A stretch of DNA of 64,000 nt, from positions 2,044,349-2,108,348 of the forward strand of contig CM024176.1 in NCBI GenBank assembly GCA_013433145.1. Direction: 5' to 3'. Each line of letters opens with the position of its first letter. The first letter of the stretch is position 1. Below are positions 31,601 to 47,433 of the stretch, piece after piece. Below the pieces are notes generated by a model. That model saw only the letters and a program-made list of their open reading frames with translations, was not told the DNA's origin and ran no database searches. The stretch comes from Ascaris suum (lineage: Eukaryota > Nematoda > Chromadorea > Rhabditida > Ascarididae). The translations under genes were made by a program, and so were the position numbers.

Positions 31601-34600
31601 TGTTCTCATTAAAATTACACGTTGTTAAATTCTTTTCAAGATTAGATAATTTATATGCAAAAACTTGAAATATTATAGAATGATAAAATATCTCATTTAT
31701 TTTTAAATTTTAGTCGTTCCTACCTGTAACGTTCAATATGTATGATATTCTAGTTGCATGATCATTACCGGCTTTTGCTCCCATACGGAAAGCTTACTGG
31801 AGCTTCATAAATCTATAAATGAATTCACAAATTTGATGGGATTATTTTTCGTGAAACAAACGTCAATAATTTATGCATAGAGGTTGAAGAATACAAACTT
31901 TTTGTAAGGGACTCGAAACTTGAGGTCAGTAATGTTCATCATCCATTGGTGCAAACTTTGAACGATCAAAACTGCTGAGCTACTATAAAAAAAATTTCAG
32001 CAACAGCGTTACTTGAAATATTTCTTCTATGAGAAACGCCGCGGCAAATTTACTCTCTTTAATTGTTTTCATAAATTCTGATATTTACATGGAATTTTCT
32101 GTTTTTTTTTTGACGAAGTCATTAGTTTAATTTTTACTTCCTTTCAGTGCTAGCTCTTCGTCACATGATATAGCACTTCCTAAAGATCTGCATTTCACTG
32201 GCAAATTTCTACTTCGACGGGAAAGGGGTGCGATTTTATGTGATCCTAACAATCCTTCCATGGAAGCTTTCAGTCACAATCATAGAGATTACTGCAGCAA
32301 AATTTATCTACCTAAATTCTGCGAAAGAGAAAGAAAATGTAGTTGTCATCTTCATTCTTCCCCTCTTCGCCTTCCTTCTCCGTTATACTCTTGCTCATGC
32401 TGTTGAAGTTGTGACACCATTGAGTGGAAAGCATGGGCACAAGGGGGAGGGGGGGGGGGATAGATTGAAAAGCGAGGTAAACATCCATGATTGAGATTTA
32501 ACGTGTTATTCGCACATAGAGAGATTTACGTGTTATTCTCTTCAGCCGCCGCTCGGTTCCGGCAACTTTGCTGACGTTTATATCGGTACATTCACCTGTG
32601 ATGGTAAACATGGGAAGCAATCGACTACCGTGGCCATTAAAGTTATTAAGGTAATCGTTAATCTACGATTCATCTATGCAGAATACGTAGAAGCGATGGA
32701 ATATTGCCTTTCATTTGCTGAATAGACGTCTAATATGATAAACTGTGGATTTGTTGTTTGGAAATTTTTATCAAGAACATTTTTTTCCTATTTCTATCTT
32801 TTATTTTTTTAAAATCTATTTATATTTCTCTCTTTTTATACTTTCCATTTTTATATACAAAAATTCCTATCTTTTTTTCAGTGGTATTAGGTTTTCTCGC
32901 TATGTTTTTCTCATCAGTATATTAGCATACTGCTATAATCTCAAGTCTGTGCAGAAATTTTACGACAATAAATGGGAAAGTTGTTTGAATAAAATTGTTT
33001 ATAGAAAGTTATAATTTTAGTGTTGAGCTGTGCACGCAAAAATTCGTGATCCAGAAAAACTTGATCCTGAAATCTGTGATCATGAGGATGTGATGCAGAC
33101 ATAAGCTTACAGTGAGCTTCCATTGTTAACACTGGTCACTTATTGGTCATCCTTGAGAAGTAATTTCCTTAGAGTGACCTTTAATATTCGACAACCGATC
33201 GATCAAGTAAATCAGCTTTATCTGGGGCATATTTTCTTGTTGATGCATTCACAGTAGCTGAATTTACCGCTCTTTTAGGCGTTCAAGGATGCCGATGAGA
33301 AAAGCAGTGCTGTGGGCGATAACGATCAAATGCGAGAGGCAATGTTATCGATGATCCGTGAAGGTAAAGTGATGAGCTTCTATAGCCACGAGAATGTCGT
33401 TCAGGTAATCTCGTTAAAGATTGTCTATTTCAATTTTTCAACTGAGCTTTTCATCGTTTATCCACTAATGATGACCTATGGCTAAGTGTTTCCGTTGCTG
33501 ATAACCTAAGAAGTGGTTTATCGATGATGGTGATAAGAGGTTTCTCGTTTCAAAGTCGGTTAATATTTACTACCTAAGAATTTTGTGTCACAAAATAACG
33601 ATGAGTGCCAAATTATCTTTCATAAGTTGTCAAATAATAACTACTTGAGTGATATTAACATCGAAATATATCTCTCAATAGACTTTTTAATTTCCTACCT
33701 GAGTTGTAAATATTTTTTTTTTGCCGATTTTTCGGTGATCTCATTTTTACCTGAGCAAATTTATGCTAAAGTTATTCGCATAGAACTATATTTTTATTTT
33801 TCTATATTTGCAAAAGGCATTTTTCAGCAAATAAAAACGAATAACATGAAATCCACTTTGAATAAAATGAAAAATATCACCGGTAGTTTGTATAAATATG
33901 AAAAATGAGCGAATCGTTAGCATTTTTTTAGCAGAAAGATGGATGAATAAAACATAGAGAAAAAAGTGAAGCGTAGTTTTGATAGATGTGGTTTAATTTT
34001 ATGAGATAGGAATTATGCAAATTAGCTGTTCAACTTTTCGGAAATTCTCGTTTCAAAGTCGGTTAATATTTACTACCTAAGAATTTTGTGTTACAAAAAT
34101 TGTGACAGCTGGGTTTTTCTAAATTGAACACTTGCGCAAATGAAGGTAACGATTGTGATATTCGTTTTCTTCGTCTTTCCCTTCCTCTCCCTACCAGCCC
34201 CCATGTCCCTCTATTTAATAAACTCTTAGTGCCAGCCGCCTAGGGCCAACCACAACTCATTGTGAATAAATAAAAATTTCTCGAAAGGAGACGACAGAAT
34301 GGATGGAGTCATAGCTAGCATCGCTAATGCAACACTTTTATTGGACATTCATAACATAATTTACAATTGCATTTTAATATCTAAGAGAATATGTTTTGCA
34401 GTTTTTCGGCGTTGCATGTAACCATCCACCGGTAGCGATTGTAATGGAATATTGTCCTGGTGGAAGCCTTGAAGCGCATTTAAATGCTCAAAAGGCGAAT
34501 ATCGTTCTTGGTGAACGTGTTACATTTTGCCTTGAAGTAAGTATTTCGACAAGAAAAAAAATTTAACTTTAATCTCACTATCATGTCCGGTTTATTTCTC

Positions 34601-37600
34601 ATTTTCTTATGGTGCGCACTTGTATGATAGAGAATCATAAAATGCAAATTTTATTTTCAAAAAATGCAAATTAACGTCAATAAAATAGTAAAACATACTG
34701 GTATAAAATATCAAATGGAGTGGTAGACTCGATTTTTTTTTTTTGTTATTTGTTTGAAATTGTTTTTTTTTCGAGATTTTGATCAAAGTAAATCAACGAG
34801 ATAGTTGAAATACTCTTAGTAATTTGTACTTTTTTAGGCGTAGAGAAATTTATACGGCTTTAAGTGATACGTTATTTCTTCATAATTTTATAGTTATTTT
34901 TGAGTATTAAAATTAATAAGTAAAATTGTTGTATTCAATTCGCCGATAAGTTTTGTTTGATATTTACTATTCAAAATGGAGAGAGAGATAATCTCTGGCA
35001 AATCATCTTCGATGTTAATTTTTGAACGACTGAGGGCAGTTTCCAAATGAGAATATTTTTTGGACAGGAATATTTACAACTTCATTGAGTTTCATCGTCA
35101 AACGCTAATAAATAAGCTAAAATGCTGGAATGAATGGGAAGTGATGAAGGGAAGTGAATCAGAACGATGCGAAGAATGAGGAAGAGTAAGGGGTGTTGGG
35201 AACGAAAGAGAAATTAACACAAATTGAGATGAGAAACAAGCATAAGTAAAAGTTTTTGATTGAGTTGAATTTGTCGAGTGAAGAAACAACTAAGCAAACT
35301 TCAAGTAATGAGCAAACGAATATAGCAACCTACTCCCTCTCTCCTCACGTTCTTCTATTACCTTCCTTTCTAACTCATATGCGCTAACATATCTGATCAT
35401 CACCTAGTGATGCCGTATCTCGTCGAATCGTTATGATAGCGCTTTCCCTTACTATTATTCTACGAGTATCTCTGTATTTCAAATTTGGTTATATAATATA
35501 TATTTATCGTTGCATCGGTTATCTATATACTTGTAAATATATTAAATAATATTCTTTTTGCAAAAGTTGGGGGGAGAGGGGGGGGAGCAAAAGAAGAACA
35601 GGGATTCGTTAAGAATGTTGATTTCAACCTCAGTCAGACTCGGCATACATCATTTACTGGAGTCTGGAGCCATAATAGGGTCGAGGTCATGGACGACCGG
35701 CTCAAAGAGGGTCGAAAAAGGTGGAATTGTGGGTAGTTTGATCACAGAATCGCGATAATAGGTATAAAAGTCGATTGAAATCACCGACGACAGTTGATGC
35801 CATCAACCACCCTTTCCTTCTCTTCCTTTCTTTGCTATTCGTTCCAGTAACGATCGTTGTTCCCTGAGTCAGTCCTGCCCAACTTTGATAGAAACACTGT
35901 CAGTGTCGTTGAGGAATTGACGAAAACGAAATACACAGAAGTAGTATTAGTGAAGGTGGGTAAATCTTTTCACATTTGAATATTGTAGCTGTCAGTAAAG
36001 TGTAATAGCAGTAATATTTTATAGGCTGCACAAGGAATGCGCTATTTGCATTCACAGAATTGTATTCATAGAGATCTAGCGGCACGTAATTGCCTCATTG
36101 GTGCAGATGGCGTTGTGAAGATTAGTGATTTTGGGCTATGTAAAGTGGAAGAGGCAACACGTAATGCTGACGATTATATGACTAACATCCCTGTAAGGTT
36201 AGTTCGACAATGAATCTTCATCTTGTTTTGTTTGTTTGTTTGTTTGTTTTTTTGCGTGTTTTTTTTTTGAATAAAAAATGACTGAAATATTACTCATTTT
36301 GAATATACTTACATACAGTTGTTTAATTATCACTGGTTAAGTATATGCATACTGGAGGTAAACAATAGGTAAAATGCAATGGAATATACCTGGCGACGAA
36401 GTTACGCATACTTCTGGATGAAATTGATGATGATTGATCAATGGGATGGCTAGCTCGCAATAATCTTCCAAAAAGACAGCATGAACAATTTAGAAATATT
36501 CTATTTGGGCCGTATTGTAGGCCAGCTAACCTATGATGCCCTCAACAGTAGAACCTTTAGAAAGTTTTTTTTCTTGAGATGGATGGCTCCTGAAACTTTG
36601 GTGAAACCTCCGAAATTCTCGAAGAAGAGTGACGTTTGGGCATATGGTGTTCTACTATATGAGGTAAGTAGTAATGTATTAGTGCCAACCAGTTGTTAAG
36701 CAAATTGAAGAGGTCAGTGAGGTTTGAATATTCTATAATGGTTGGTAGTATCATCGTAGTAGAAAAAGGTCGTAGAAATAGAAGTGATAGAGGAATTTTT
36801 CTTATACGAGGTAATTAAAGAAAAAATATTTGCTGAAATGATTGCTATCCATCGTTGTGGTGAGAATTTTGCAGCGATCGCATTGTGAGGACATTTATCT
36901 AGAAGCGGAAGTTAAAGTAGATTAATTCACCAGAGGTCATTTGTTAACTCAATCGCATTTCTTCGTTTTGGACATATTTATAGGTGTTTGGACATATTGG
37001 ACATATTTGGACATATTTATAAGTTATTGCGATGCCGTATTTCATTTTCATCTTTTTTTCCACACACAATTTATCGTTTCATGTTTCATGTTGTTTCATA
37101 ATATATGATATAATAGTTGTTTATGATGATAAAAGAAAATAAGATGGGAGAGGGGTTGTTATGAGATGAATTTCAAGAAGTGACAATTTTTTTTTTTTTT
37201 TTTGCAATTCTAGGTTTTCAATCTTGGCGTTAAACCATGGCCAAATGAAGAAGTGAAAAAGATAGCTACAAATATTCGTCATGGCATAATGCCCGAGATG
37301 CCATCTATAACTCCTGCAGCAGTGAAAGATCTTGTCCAAACAACATGGTTTGTTCGAATACGCTTTCAATAATGCATGTGCTTATTGTTGAACAATTTGA
37401 AAATTCGATAAAATACGCCCCGAAGAAAATAATGCGCAAATATGAGTAATTCTTTGAAAACTTCGAGCTTGCATTCAGCTAAATGACAGTGTCAACTATC
37501 GTTGTATATATATTTCATGCTGTTTTTTGTTTTTCATTAGACGTTTGGTGAAGGGTATCGCGGGATAGAGAAGGAGGTAGGCTGTGAGGGATATTGGGGA

Positions 37601-39362
37601 GGGAGGAGGGGATGGAGTGAAAAGAGAAAAGAGCATTCGATGAGATCTTTCGTACTATACCGACTTTTCCTATATTGAGGACGAATTTTATCATTATCAA
37701 CCGCAATATAAAACTTAGTTTTATTATTACAAACTCTCCAAAAATACTCAATTTACCCTATGGCGATAAAGAAAGAAAATCCCCAATTTCTGAAGTGAGA
37801 TCTGAGATTTGCATCAGTTGAAATTTGATCGTTGCATTTAGCGCAATTGTATCGAATTTCGTTTAATTTGATAGGATTTTCGCATTCGTTTAGTGCTGCT
37901 CTCATCTTTCTAGACATACCTAGGAGGTTGCCGATTTTATTTCCGTTCTTAATTAGGTTGTTCTTAAATTTCAAATAATCGTTTCCACCGGAATGGATAC
38001 GTCCGTAATCACTAAACGCATCGAATATAATATGGCTGCTTGGCGGATGATGGATGGGTTATATCTCAGCCTAGAAAAAATTGATAATTGTTTGTTATAT
38101 AGGAAATCAGTTTAGGATGTGTGACTATCAATTAAAAAAAAATTTTTCTTGTCAGGAAATCAGTTTAGAAATAATTTTCTTCTTATCAATAATAAATGGC
38201 GAGCAATTTTATAAGAAGATTGTGGAGAGAAAAATTTTTTAATTTTTTTTTTTTTAAACGGAAAATAAAAGCAGCAAAAAATTTTTCCTATATAAACGTT
38301 GAGTTAGTTTTTTAAAAAAAATTATTCAATCAAATTTATTTCTGTTTTTTTTTTTTTTTTTTTTTGCTATTTCTTCCCCTTATATATTGAATAAATATTT
38401 GAATATTCGAAATCTTCCTCATTTTTCGATAATTTTAGCATTTTTTTTTACTCTTTTCGAAATTTTTCAAATTTTCGCTGATAAGAAATTATTTTCATTA
38501 TTATTTTGTCGTTTTTCTAAATTAATTGAAAATTGCTGAAAAATTTTTATTTTTGTTTAACGAATGAATTTTATGGAGGTTATTTATGAGAAAAATTTTG
38601 CGTATTAATAGTTTTTTTTTTTTGTCAATACAAAACAAAAAAAACATAAAAATTCAACTCGAATTTTTCTTATCAGCTATCATTTCCGATCCGTTCAAGT
38701 TAATGAGGTAGAAAATGTTTAAAATCACTTATCTAAAGGGAATTTCTGAATGGAAAAGATAATACGATCGATCTCTGTAAGTGATTACAATGTAAAAACG
38801 TTCTCGACATTTTAAAACGAAAATGGAGATCATACTATTTCCTGAAATGAAATAGAATCCCATTTTACATTTTTTTTTCTCCGTTGAGAAAAAAATATTC
38901 GAGAGATTTTCGACTATTTCCAGCAGAATTTCCAATACTAATTGTTTTTTTTTTCTGATATTCTTTTTATTTTTTTTCGACAAGAAAAAAAACATTTTTA
39001 AATAATATTCTTTTGTGAATTTTTTTTAAAATAAAGTGATAATAAAATTTATCAATTTATGGCTCATTTTAGATATATTATTGAAACAATTAATGCATAA
39101 ATATAATTGCTTAAATATGATCTAATTTAATTGCTTAAAATATGATCTGATTTAAAGGTTGAAAAATCGTGAAGAGCGTCCATCATTCAAAATAATCGTG
39201 AAGAAAGTTCGTGATATGCAAAAAGGTGAACTCAAACCTCCCGATCCAGCCGAATGTTCGGTGAATCGTATAAATAACGTACACAGAACCGATTACTCGA
39301 GAGAAGTAAATCTTTTTTTTCATTTAATTCTCAATTTTTCTTTTATTTCTTTTAATGAAAAC

Positions 39363-39434
<72 letters not shown>

Positions 39435-39910
39435 TTTTTTAGTATATTGTGGATCGATATTGCGCTATTCTCTTTACTGTTTCTTATATTCGACATCATA
39501 GTCACCTTTCCATCTGCATCGTTAACCTTCCCTTCCACCCTCCCCCCCCCCCCGCCGCCACCACCACCACCACTCCGCCATTGTTTTTCGACGATTCTGT
39601 TGTATTTGCAAGAATTGAAAAGGTATCATATATCTATCGAACAATTCTCGCTAAGAAAAACTTTGGACATTATCTATGGATTATTCGACACAAACTTTAC
39701 AGATGATCATATGTTACAAGTATGTCAATGTTTTGCTTACATTTGAAAAATAAGTTATGTTGAATCTATGCTAGAGTGTTGTATTTTTCAGGAAACAGCC
39801 ACTGAGGATAATTTCACTCAATTACCATCGAGTACTGAAGAGAATGAACCAACGATTACTGCCGAAGAAACCGAAAAGAAAATTACAAGGAGGCGGCATT
39901 CGAACTCATC
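28608..39910 (+). CDS. SH2-domain non-receptor tyrosine kinase, Fes/Fer-like nematode type
   Basis: This kinase phosphorylates tyrosines on substrates brought in by its SH2 domain, probably in the cytoplasm. Exons: 28608-28723, 29129-29245, 29978-30065, 30631-30678, 31046-31165, 32546-32650, 33279-33404, 34402-34536, 36025-36197, 36579-36663, 37214-37347, 39158-39305 and 39792-39910, all joining in phase to about 504 residues. A basic leader (about 25 residues) precedes the SH2 domain: [17 protein letters not shown] with the phosphotyrosine-binding Arg, then VYDLVQFYK. The kinase domain has [13 protein letters not shown], the Gly loop [51 protein letters not shown] and [12 protein letters not shown], so it should be active. 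A Ser/Asp/Lys insert ([13 protein letters not shown]) precedes helix C. The C-tail is acidic, then basic ([11 protein letters not shown]). The intron after 31165 starts GC rather than GT. Exon 30631 fits in phase but is the least certain. The last listed exon ends with two bases carried over, so at least one further exon exists. Confidence 0.88.
32435..32459 (+). other. G-quadruplex motif in a kinase intron
   Basis: GGGCACAAGGGGGA is followed by ten G. These runs can supply four G triplets with loops of 1-5 bases. It lies about 90 bases upstream of the exon that encodes the Gly loop. Confidence 0.6.
33543..33595. repeat. 53-base direct repeat, copy 1
   Basis: This copy starts TCTCGTTTCAAAGTCGGTTA and ends in a TTTTGTGTCACAAAA palindrome. 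It is repeated at 34046-34098 with one difference. Both copies lie in the kinase intron between exons 33279-33404 and 34402-34536. Confidence 0.92.
34046..34098. repeat. 53-base direct repeat, copy 2
   Basis: This is the second copy of the 33543 repeat, exactly 503 bases downstream, with C to T in the terminal GTGTCAC. The 450 bases between hold a non-recognisable open frame. Confidence 0.92.
35600..35900. other. GC-richer patch in a kinase intron
   Basis: The composition changes abruptly within the 1.5-kb intron 34537-36024. No domain, terminal repeat or splice pair is visible. It may be an inserted repeat. A G-rich strip (about 35570-35587) precedes it. Confidence 0.35.
37588..37611 (+). 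other. G-quadruplex motif in a kinase intron
   Basis: GGG-ATATT-GGGG-A-GGG-AGGA-GGGG fits the G3+N1-7 rule with loops of 5, 1 and 4 bases, on the transcribed-sense strand of the 1.8-kb intron before exon 39158. Confidence 0.7.
39364..39432. repeat. (TA)n tract, about 34 units
   Basis: This uninterrupted TA tract starts about 58 bases after the kinase exon ending at 39305. The IYIYIY open frames across it on both strands are artefacts. A C-rich strip (39530-39590) with CCGCCACCACCACC follows. Confidence 0.95.
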
Positions 39911-40456
39911 GTTAGTTACTTTATTATTTACTTTAATGCATTTAATCAAAAAATCCATTATATCGTTTATATTTGTTTAGATAAGAAAACATCTTTTATT
40001 TTTTTTTGGCTAAATTTAAATTTAAAGACTAAGATTGTTATTATTGAGGGTTTAAATCGTTTCGTATTCAAATTTTGTGCATTCATTTAAAAAAAAAACC
40101 TTTTGTTACTCGAAGAGGGATAGTCGATTAATGGTTTAAAGCAAATATTGACACGCTTTATCGTCTTCTTTTGTAGCAATAATTAAAATTAGCGCATTTT
40201 ATGAGTAATTATAAGTATCATTTGTTTAGCTAATGCGTGAAATCGATGTCTTCTACTATTGAGACTTTCTTTGAGAAAAAAAAACTCAAAAAAAAATTTT
40301 TCATTCGTTTCATTTTATATAATACTAAAAGTTCTCATTCGTAATTGATCATTCATTATTGTTTTATTATTTAATTTATGCGATCTCTAATGCTCTAATT
40401 TTCTTTATGTAATTTTGATTTTTGCTGATATAAACTTCATCTAGACTTTCATATTT

Positions 40457-40577
<121 letters not shown>

Positions 40578-41201
40578 TATTTCTTTTACACGTGAATTTT
40601 TTTCGATGATTTTTGATGTCTGCACTTATCATCGCTTTCATATTACTGGTATTTAGCCAAGGAAATTAATAAATTTACTTCGAGAAATCTTCTCTTTTTC
40701 GGCTCCTTTTTTTCCCATTAGAAGATTAACGATTATGAAGCGTGGTTTTTTTTTTTTTTTTTTTTTTTGATGAGCGACTTAAAAATCTCAACAATATGTG
40801 GAAATATTTCGAAGGAAGTGAAATGTTTAATAAATTTTTTTACTGTTACAATAGTGTAATCCATGTTTACTGAAGCTTCATTAATGTAATGTTTTTCAAA
40901 TATCGTTGAACAATCATTTCGAACGTTATATCGGATGAAAAAAATTAACGCGCTATTTTGAAGAATGATATGGTGATGTGAGGAATAACGAAGTCAACTT
41001 TAGCTACTCTTCACCACTCCCCTTCTTTCACTTTTTTTGGGAGATTATGTCCCCTCCTCCTTCCTCACCTCCTTCCCATTTAGGAGAGGCCATTCTCGTT
41101 TTTGATGCCGATGAGGCATTACGCATTCTCGGAGTCAATTATTTCGCCTTAAAAACTCCATGACTAATTGAATGATGACCATGTAATGATTGTTTCAACA
41201 G

Positions 41202-41752
41202 GTGTTTAATGATTTAGCGCAGAGAATGACAGCATTGAATTATGAACGCAAGATCATTTTAAATAGAGTACAGTATGAGTCAAATGGATAATAATATAAA
41301 CACAATTTCTAAGATTGATTGTTGATTGAACGACAGAGTTTTACTAAAATAATGGAAAATATTTATTTTTATTTGATTGTTATAAAATTTATTTCAGCAT
41401 TTTTTTAAGCGGTCGGCCTAATATTTCTAACAAGAACGTTTCAGAGGATAACACGACGAAACAAATTTATGACGATAACAATTTCTATTCGGAATGTTCA
41501 CCGTCTTTATTTGTATATCGTAACATCGATAAAGCGTTTCTTTCTGCTGGTGAATTGATGTTTTTGCATTCGCATAAGTACTTTTTGTGTATTTATGCCT
41601 ATGGCGTAAAGCATACCTTCTCTATTTGTCTGTCTGAATGTATGTATCTGTCTGTTTGTTGTGTTTTTCAGGAAGCAATACTTCGTAAACATAAGCCGGA
41701 AATGAAATTTGAAGCACTGGCTCTTTCACTTAGTTGTCAATTTATCAGTTGA
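41202..41752 (+). CDS. Coding-like exons: kinase C-tail or a separate gene
   Basis: Exon 41202-41272, after TTTCAACAG, is open in phase 0 (VFNDLAQRMTALNYERKII...) and ends before GTATGA. Exon 2 starts at about 41398 after TTATTTCAG, and its phase fits (CA|C = His), giving FLSGRPNISNKNVSEDNTTK and an acidic Tyr-containing stretch (QIYDDNNFYSECSP). From there two endings fit. A donor at 41513 joins exon 41672-41752 in phase (EAILRKHKPEMKFEALALSL..., stop TGA). Alternatively a donor at 41578 joins in another phase and stops at 41705. No domain is recognised, though YDDNNFYSECSP resembles an SH2-binding tail. The kinase exon ending at 39910 is in the wrong phase to join 41202 directly, so an unseen exon lies between, or this is a separate gene whose start is missing. 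Confidence 0.45.
41595..41662. repeat. TGTCTG-core repeat copy
   Basis: TATTTGTCTGTCTGAATGTA and TGTATCTGTCTGTTTG belong to the same family as the copies at 6405-7430. It lies directly upstream of the acceptor at 41671. Confidence 0.5.
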
Positions 41753-41815
41753 TAGGATATGTAACTGGTATGAACTATTAAGTAATTTGTACTGCAAGGC
41801 TTTGTCAAAGGTAAA

Positions 41816-42400
41816 GTGTTTCATGGCTTGTATTTAATGGGTCAAGTAAGCCCGCTTTTTGAATCGTGGTACAAAAATTGGAATGTGGCGCAAGTGTCAC
41901 CGACCAGTAGTATTTTATGGATATTTCGTGCCATTAGACAAGCGGTGCAAATGGAGAACGGTGTAGAAGTGGAATTGAGTAAAAGAAAGAGATCAGAGCA
42001 GACAGCCCTCGCGAAATTCCAGGTTGTACTCATGGACAGGAAAATGCTGCCCGTTTGCGAAAACAAGAGTTATTCGACAAATGCGAAGCAAGGAATACAG
42101 CTAAGCTGCAGTACAATTGTAATGAAGACGACACTTGATGGGACCAGTCGGTCTGTTGGATAATATCCACAAAACATACACAGAAAACCGGGAAGGTAGC
42201 CATTGAGGTGGAGGAGACTCGCTTGTGCACATATCCCGATGCCAGCATGTAGGTTCAAAAAGAATGGAAGCATGGTTGCCAGATGTATCGGTAGAGAGAA
42301 AACAGACGACAAGACTATAGCTATCGAAAGTATATCATACCAAGTATCGCTCTACAATACACATATAATGATCGTTTCTACCAATAGCTAATCGATAAAT
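41816..42400. other. GC-richer island with a 115-codon open frame
   Basis: The composition is richer in GC than the neighbours. Plus-strand frame 41816-42163 (115 codons, starting FHGLYLMGQVSPLFESWYKN) and overlapping minus frames (72-80 codons) are open, and a stop-broken third frame also looks peptide-like. No conserved transposase or other domain is recognised. A decayed mobile element is a reasonable but unproven reading. The rest to 43085 is AT-rich with nothing recognised. Confidence 0.35.
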
Positions 42401-43081
42401 TGCGTATAAGATCGAACAGTTTGAAAGCGAGGTTGTATTTGTTCGGGGTGCAGCGTCTCTATCACTTTGCATTGTTTAGTGATTGTCTTTTACTATTGGA
42501 TTGGAAAATGAAAATATGCTAGTATAGGTGGTATTTCTGATGCATATTTATATTGAAATCATTGAAATAATATTTGATGTTATTGATCGTTTCTTTTTAT
42601 TTTAATTTCTTCATTCAAATATTTAAAAAATATTTTCTCTCATTTATTTATTTATTTTTTTTTTTGTTTTCTTCTCAATAATGCATTGTACATTCATATG
42701 GCTATATTTACTATCATTTCATTTATACCTTTTATCTATTCATCGCAGCTGTTTCTATAATAAACGGAAATCAATAAGAAACTCTTCGCATTTTTTTTTG
42801 TGGATGTTTTTTAAGGGTATCGTTGATGGAACGACTTTATAACCGGATCATTTCCATCAAATTCTTTCGATTTGTTGTACCATTAACGTGTCATTTCTCC
42901 ATTTTTTTAGAGCACTTTTATTTTGGTTTCATTGTTTAGTGGATTTATGGATATTTCGTCGATGCTAAAATTTTCGGAATTTTTTTTCCCGTAATTCCAT
43001 AATTTTCATAATTTCATAAAAATTCATAAATAATTTCATGAGCATAATTTGTAGTTTTCATATTTTCATATTAAAATTTTT

Positions 43082-46580
<3,499 letters not shown>

Positions 46581-46589
46581 TATTTCCTT

Positions 46590-47420
46590 TTTCCGTAGGT
46601 ATTTTGCGAAATGTTCGATTCGTTTCGTTAGGTACACTATACAATTTTCCTTGCTTCTCTTACTTGCATAGTGCATCGTTCCATTTTTTTTTCGCAGGTA
46701 TTTTGTGTAGCATTACGTTTCTTCCACAGGTATATTATACACCTCTCCTTCCTGTTCATAGATGTATAGAATAATGTTGCATTTTTTTTTCGAAGTTACA
46801 CTAAAAGGTGTTCGATTTGCACCAAAATCACATCGTAGAACATTCGATTTCTTATGATTCATTTCATCATAAAAATGTGGTGTCGATAAACGATAATGTG
46901 CATTCGATTGAGTGATTTTCATCAATAGCAATTTTTATTTTTATTTTAAGTGCTTTGCTATAAAGTTTTTTTTTGATGCGTTTATCGATCTATTCACTTA
47001 TATTATTCTTATTTTTTTAAAAAAAGATCTTCTATAAATGAAATTTTTGTAAGGATTTCTTTCGCTCATCATTTCATCGTCCGATAATGAGTACTGATAT
47101 TTCGGAAAGAATAGATAAAATCCTAAATCGTATCCGGATGTAGATAATGATAGTGGGAATATTGTAGATGCGTATAGAATTATTATGCAACTGTCATTTT
47201 ATGTAACAATGAACTCAAGATCCGAATGAGATATGAATATAAATAATATCATAGGTAGAAATAATAAGAGTGTACCTATTTTTAATTTTCGTATTGATTG
47301 TAAAAAATTCTATTCGTTCCATAGGTATATTGCATAGTTTCACATTTGTTCCGTAAATAGTTTTTTGCATTTGTTCCACAGTTATATTGTATAGCTGGAG
47401 CAGATCTCTAATATAAAAGA
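46590..47420 (-). repeat. Cluster of diverged TTCCACAGGTATATTGTATAG-like repeats
   Basis: At least six imperfect copies of a roughly 20-base pattern (TTCC-A/G-(C)AGGTATAT-T-TATA) occur at about 46595, 46632, 46690, 46728, 47318 and 47380. Read on the minus strand in two open frames (46713-46931 and 47215-47433) they give related peptides such as VYNIPVEET, LCNIPMERI and LYNITVEQM. This could be a degenerated peptide-repeat gene on the minus strand or an acceptor-like satellite. No splice structure is convincing. Confidence 0.35.
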
Positions 47421-47433
47421 TTTCCACGTGCAT

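Noticed and set aside
32152..32340. Possible extra kinase exon after TCCTTTCAG
   Set aside because: In the phase required by the upstream exon it meets TAG at once, and the open frame has no kinase similarity. The kinase reads correctly without it.
40978..41163. Open frame with EAILVFDADEALRILGVNYF
   Set aside because: It looks coding-like, but joining it to the kinase exon in the required phase gives a stop. There is no donor before its own stop and no start with context.
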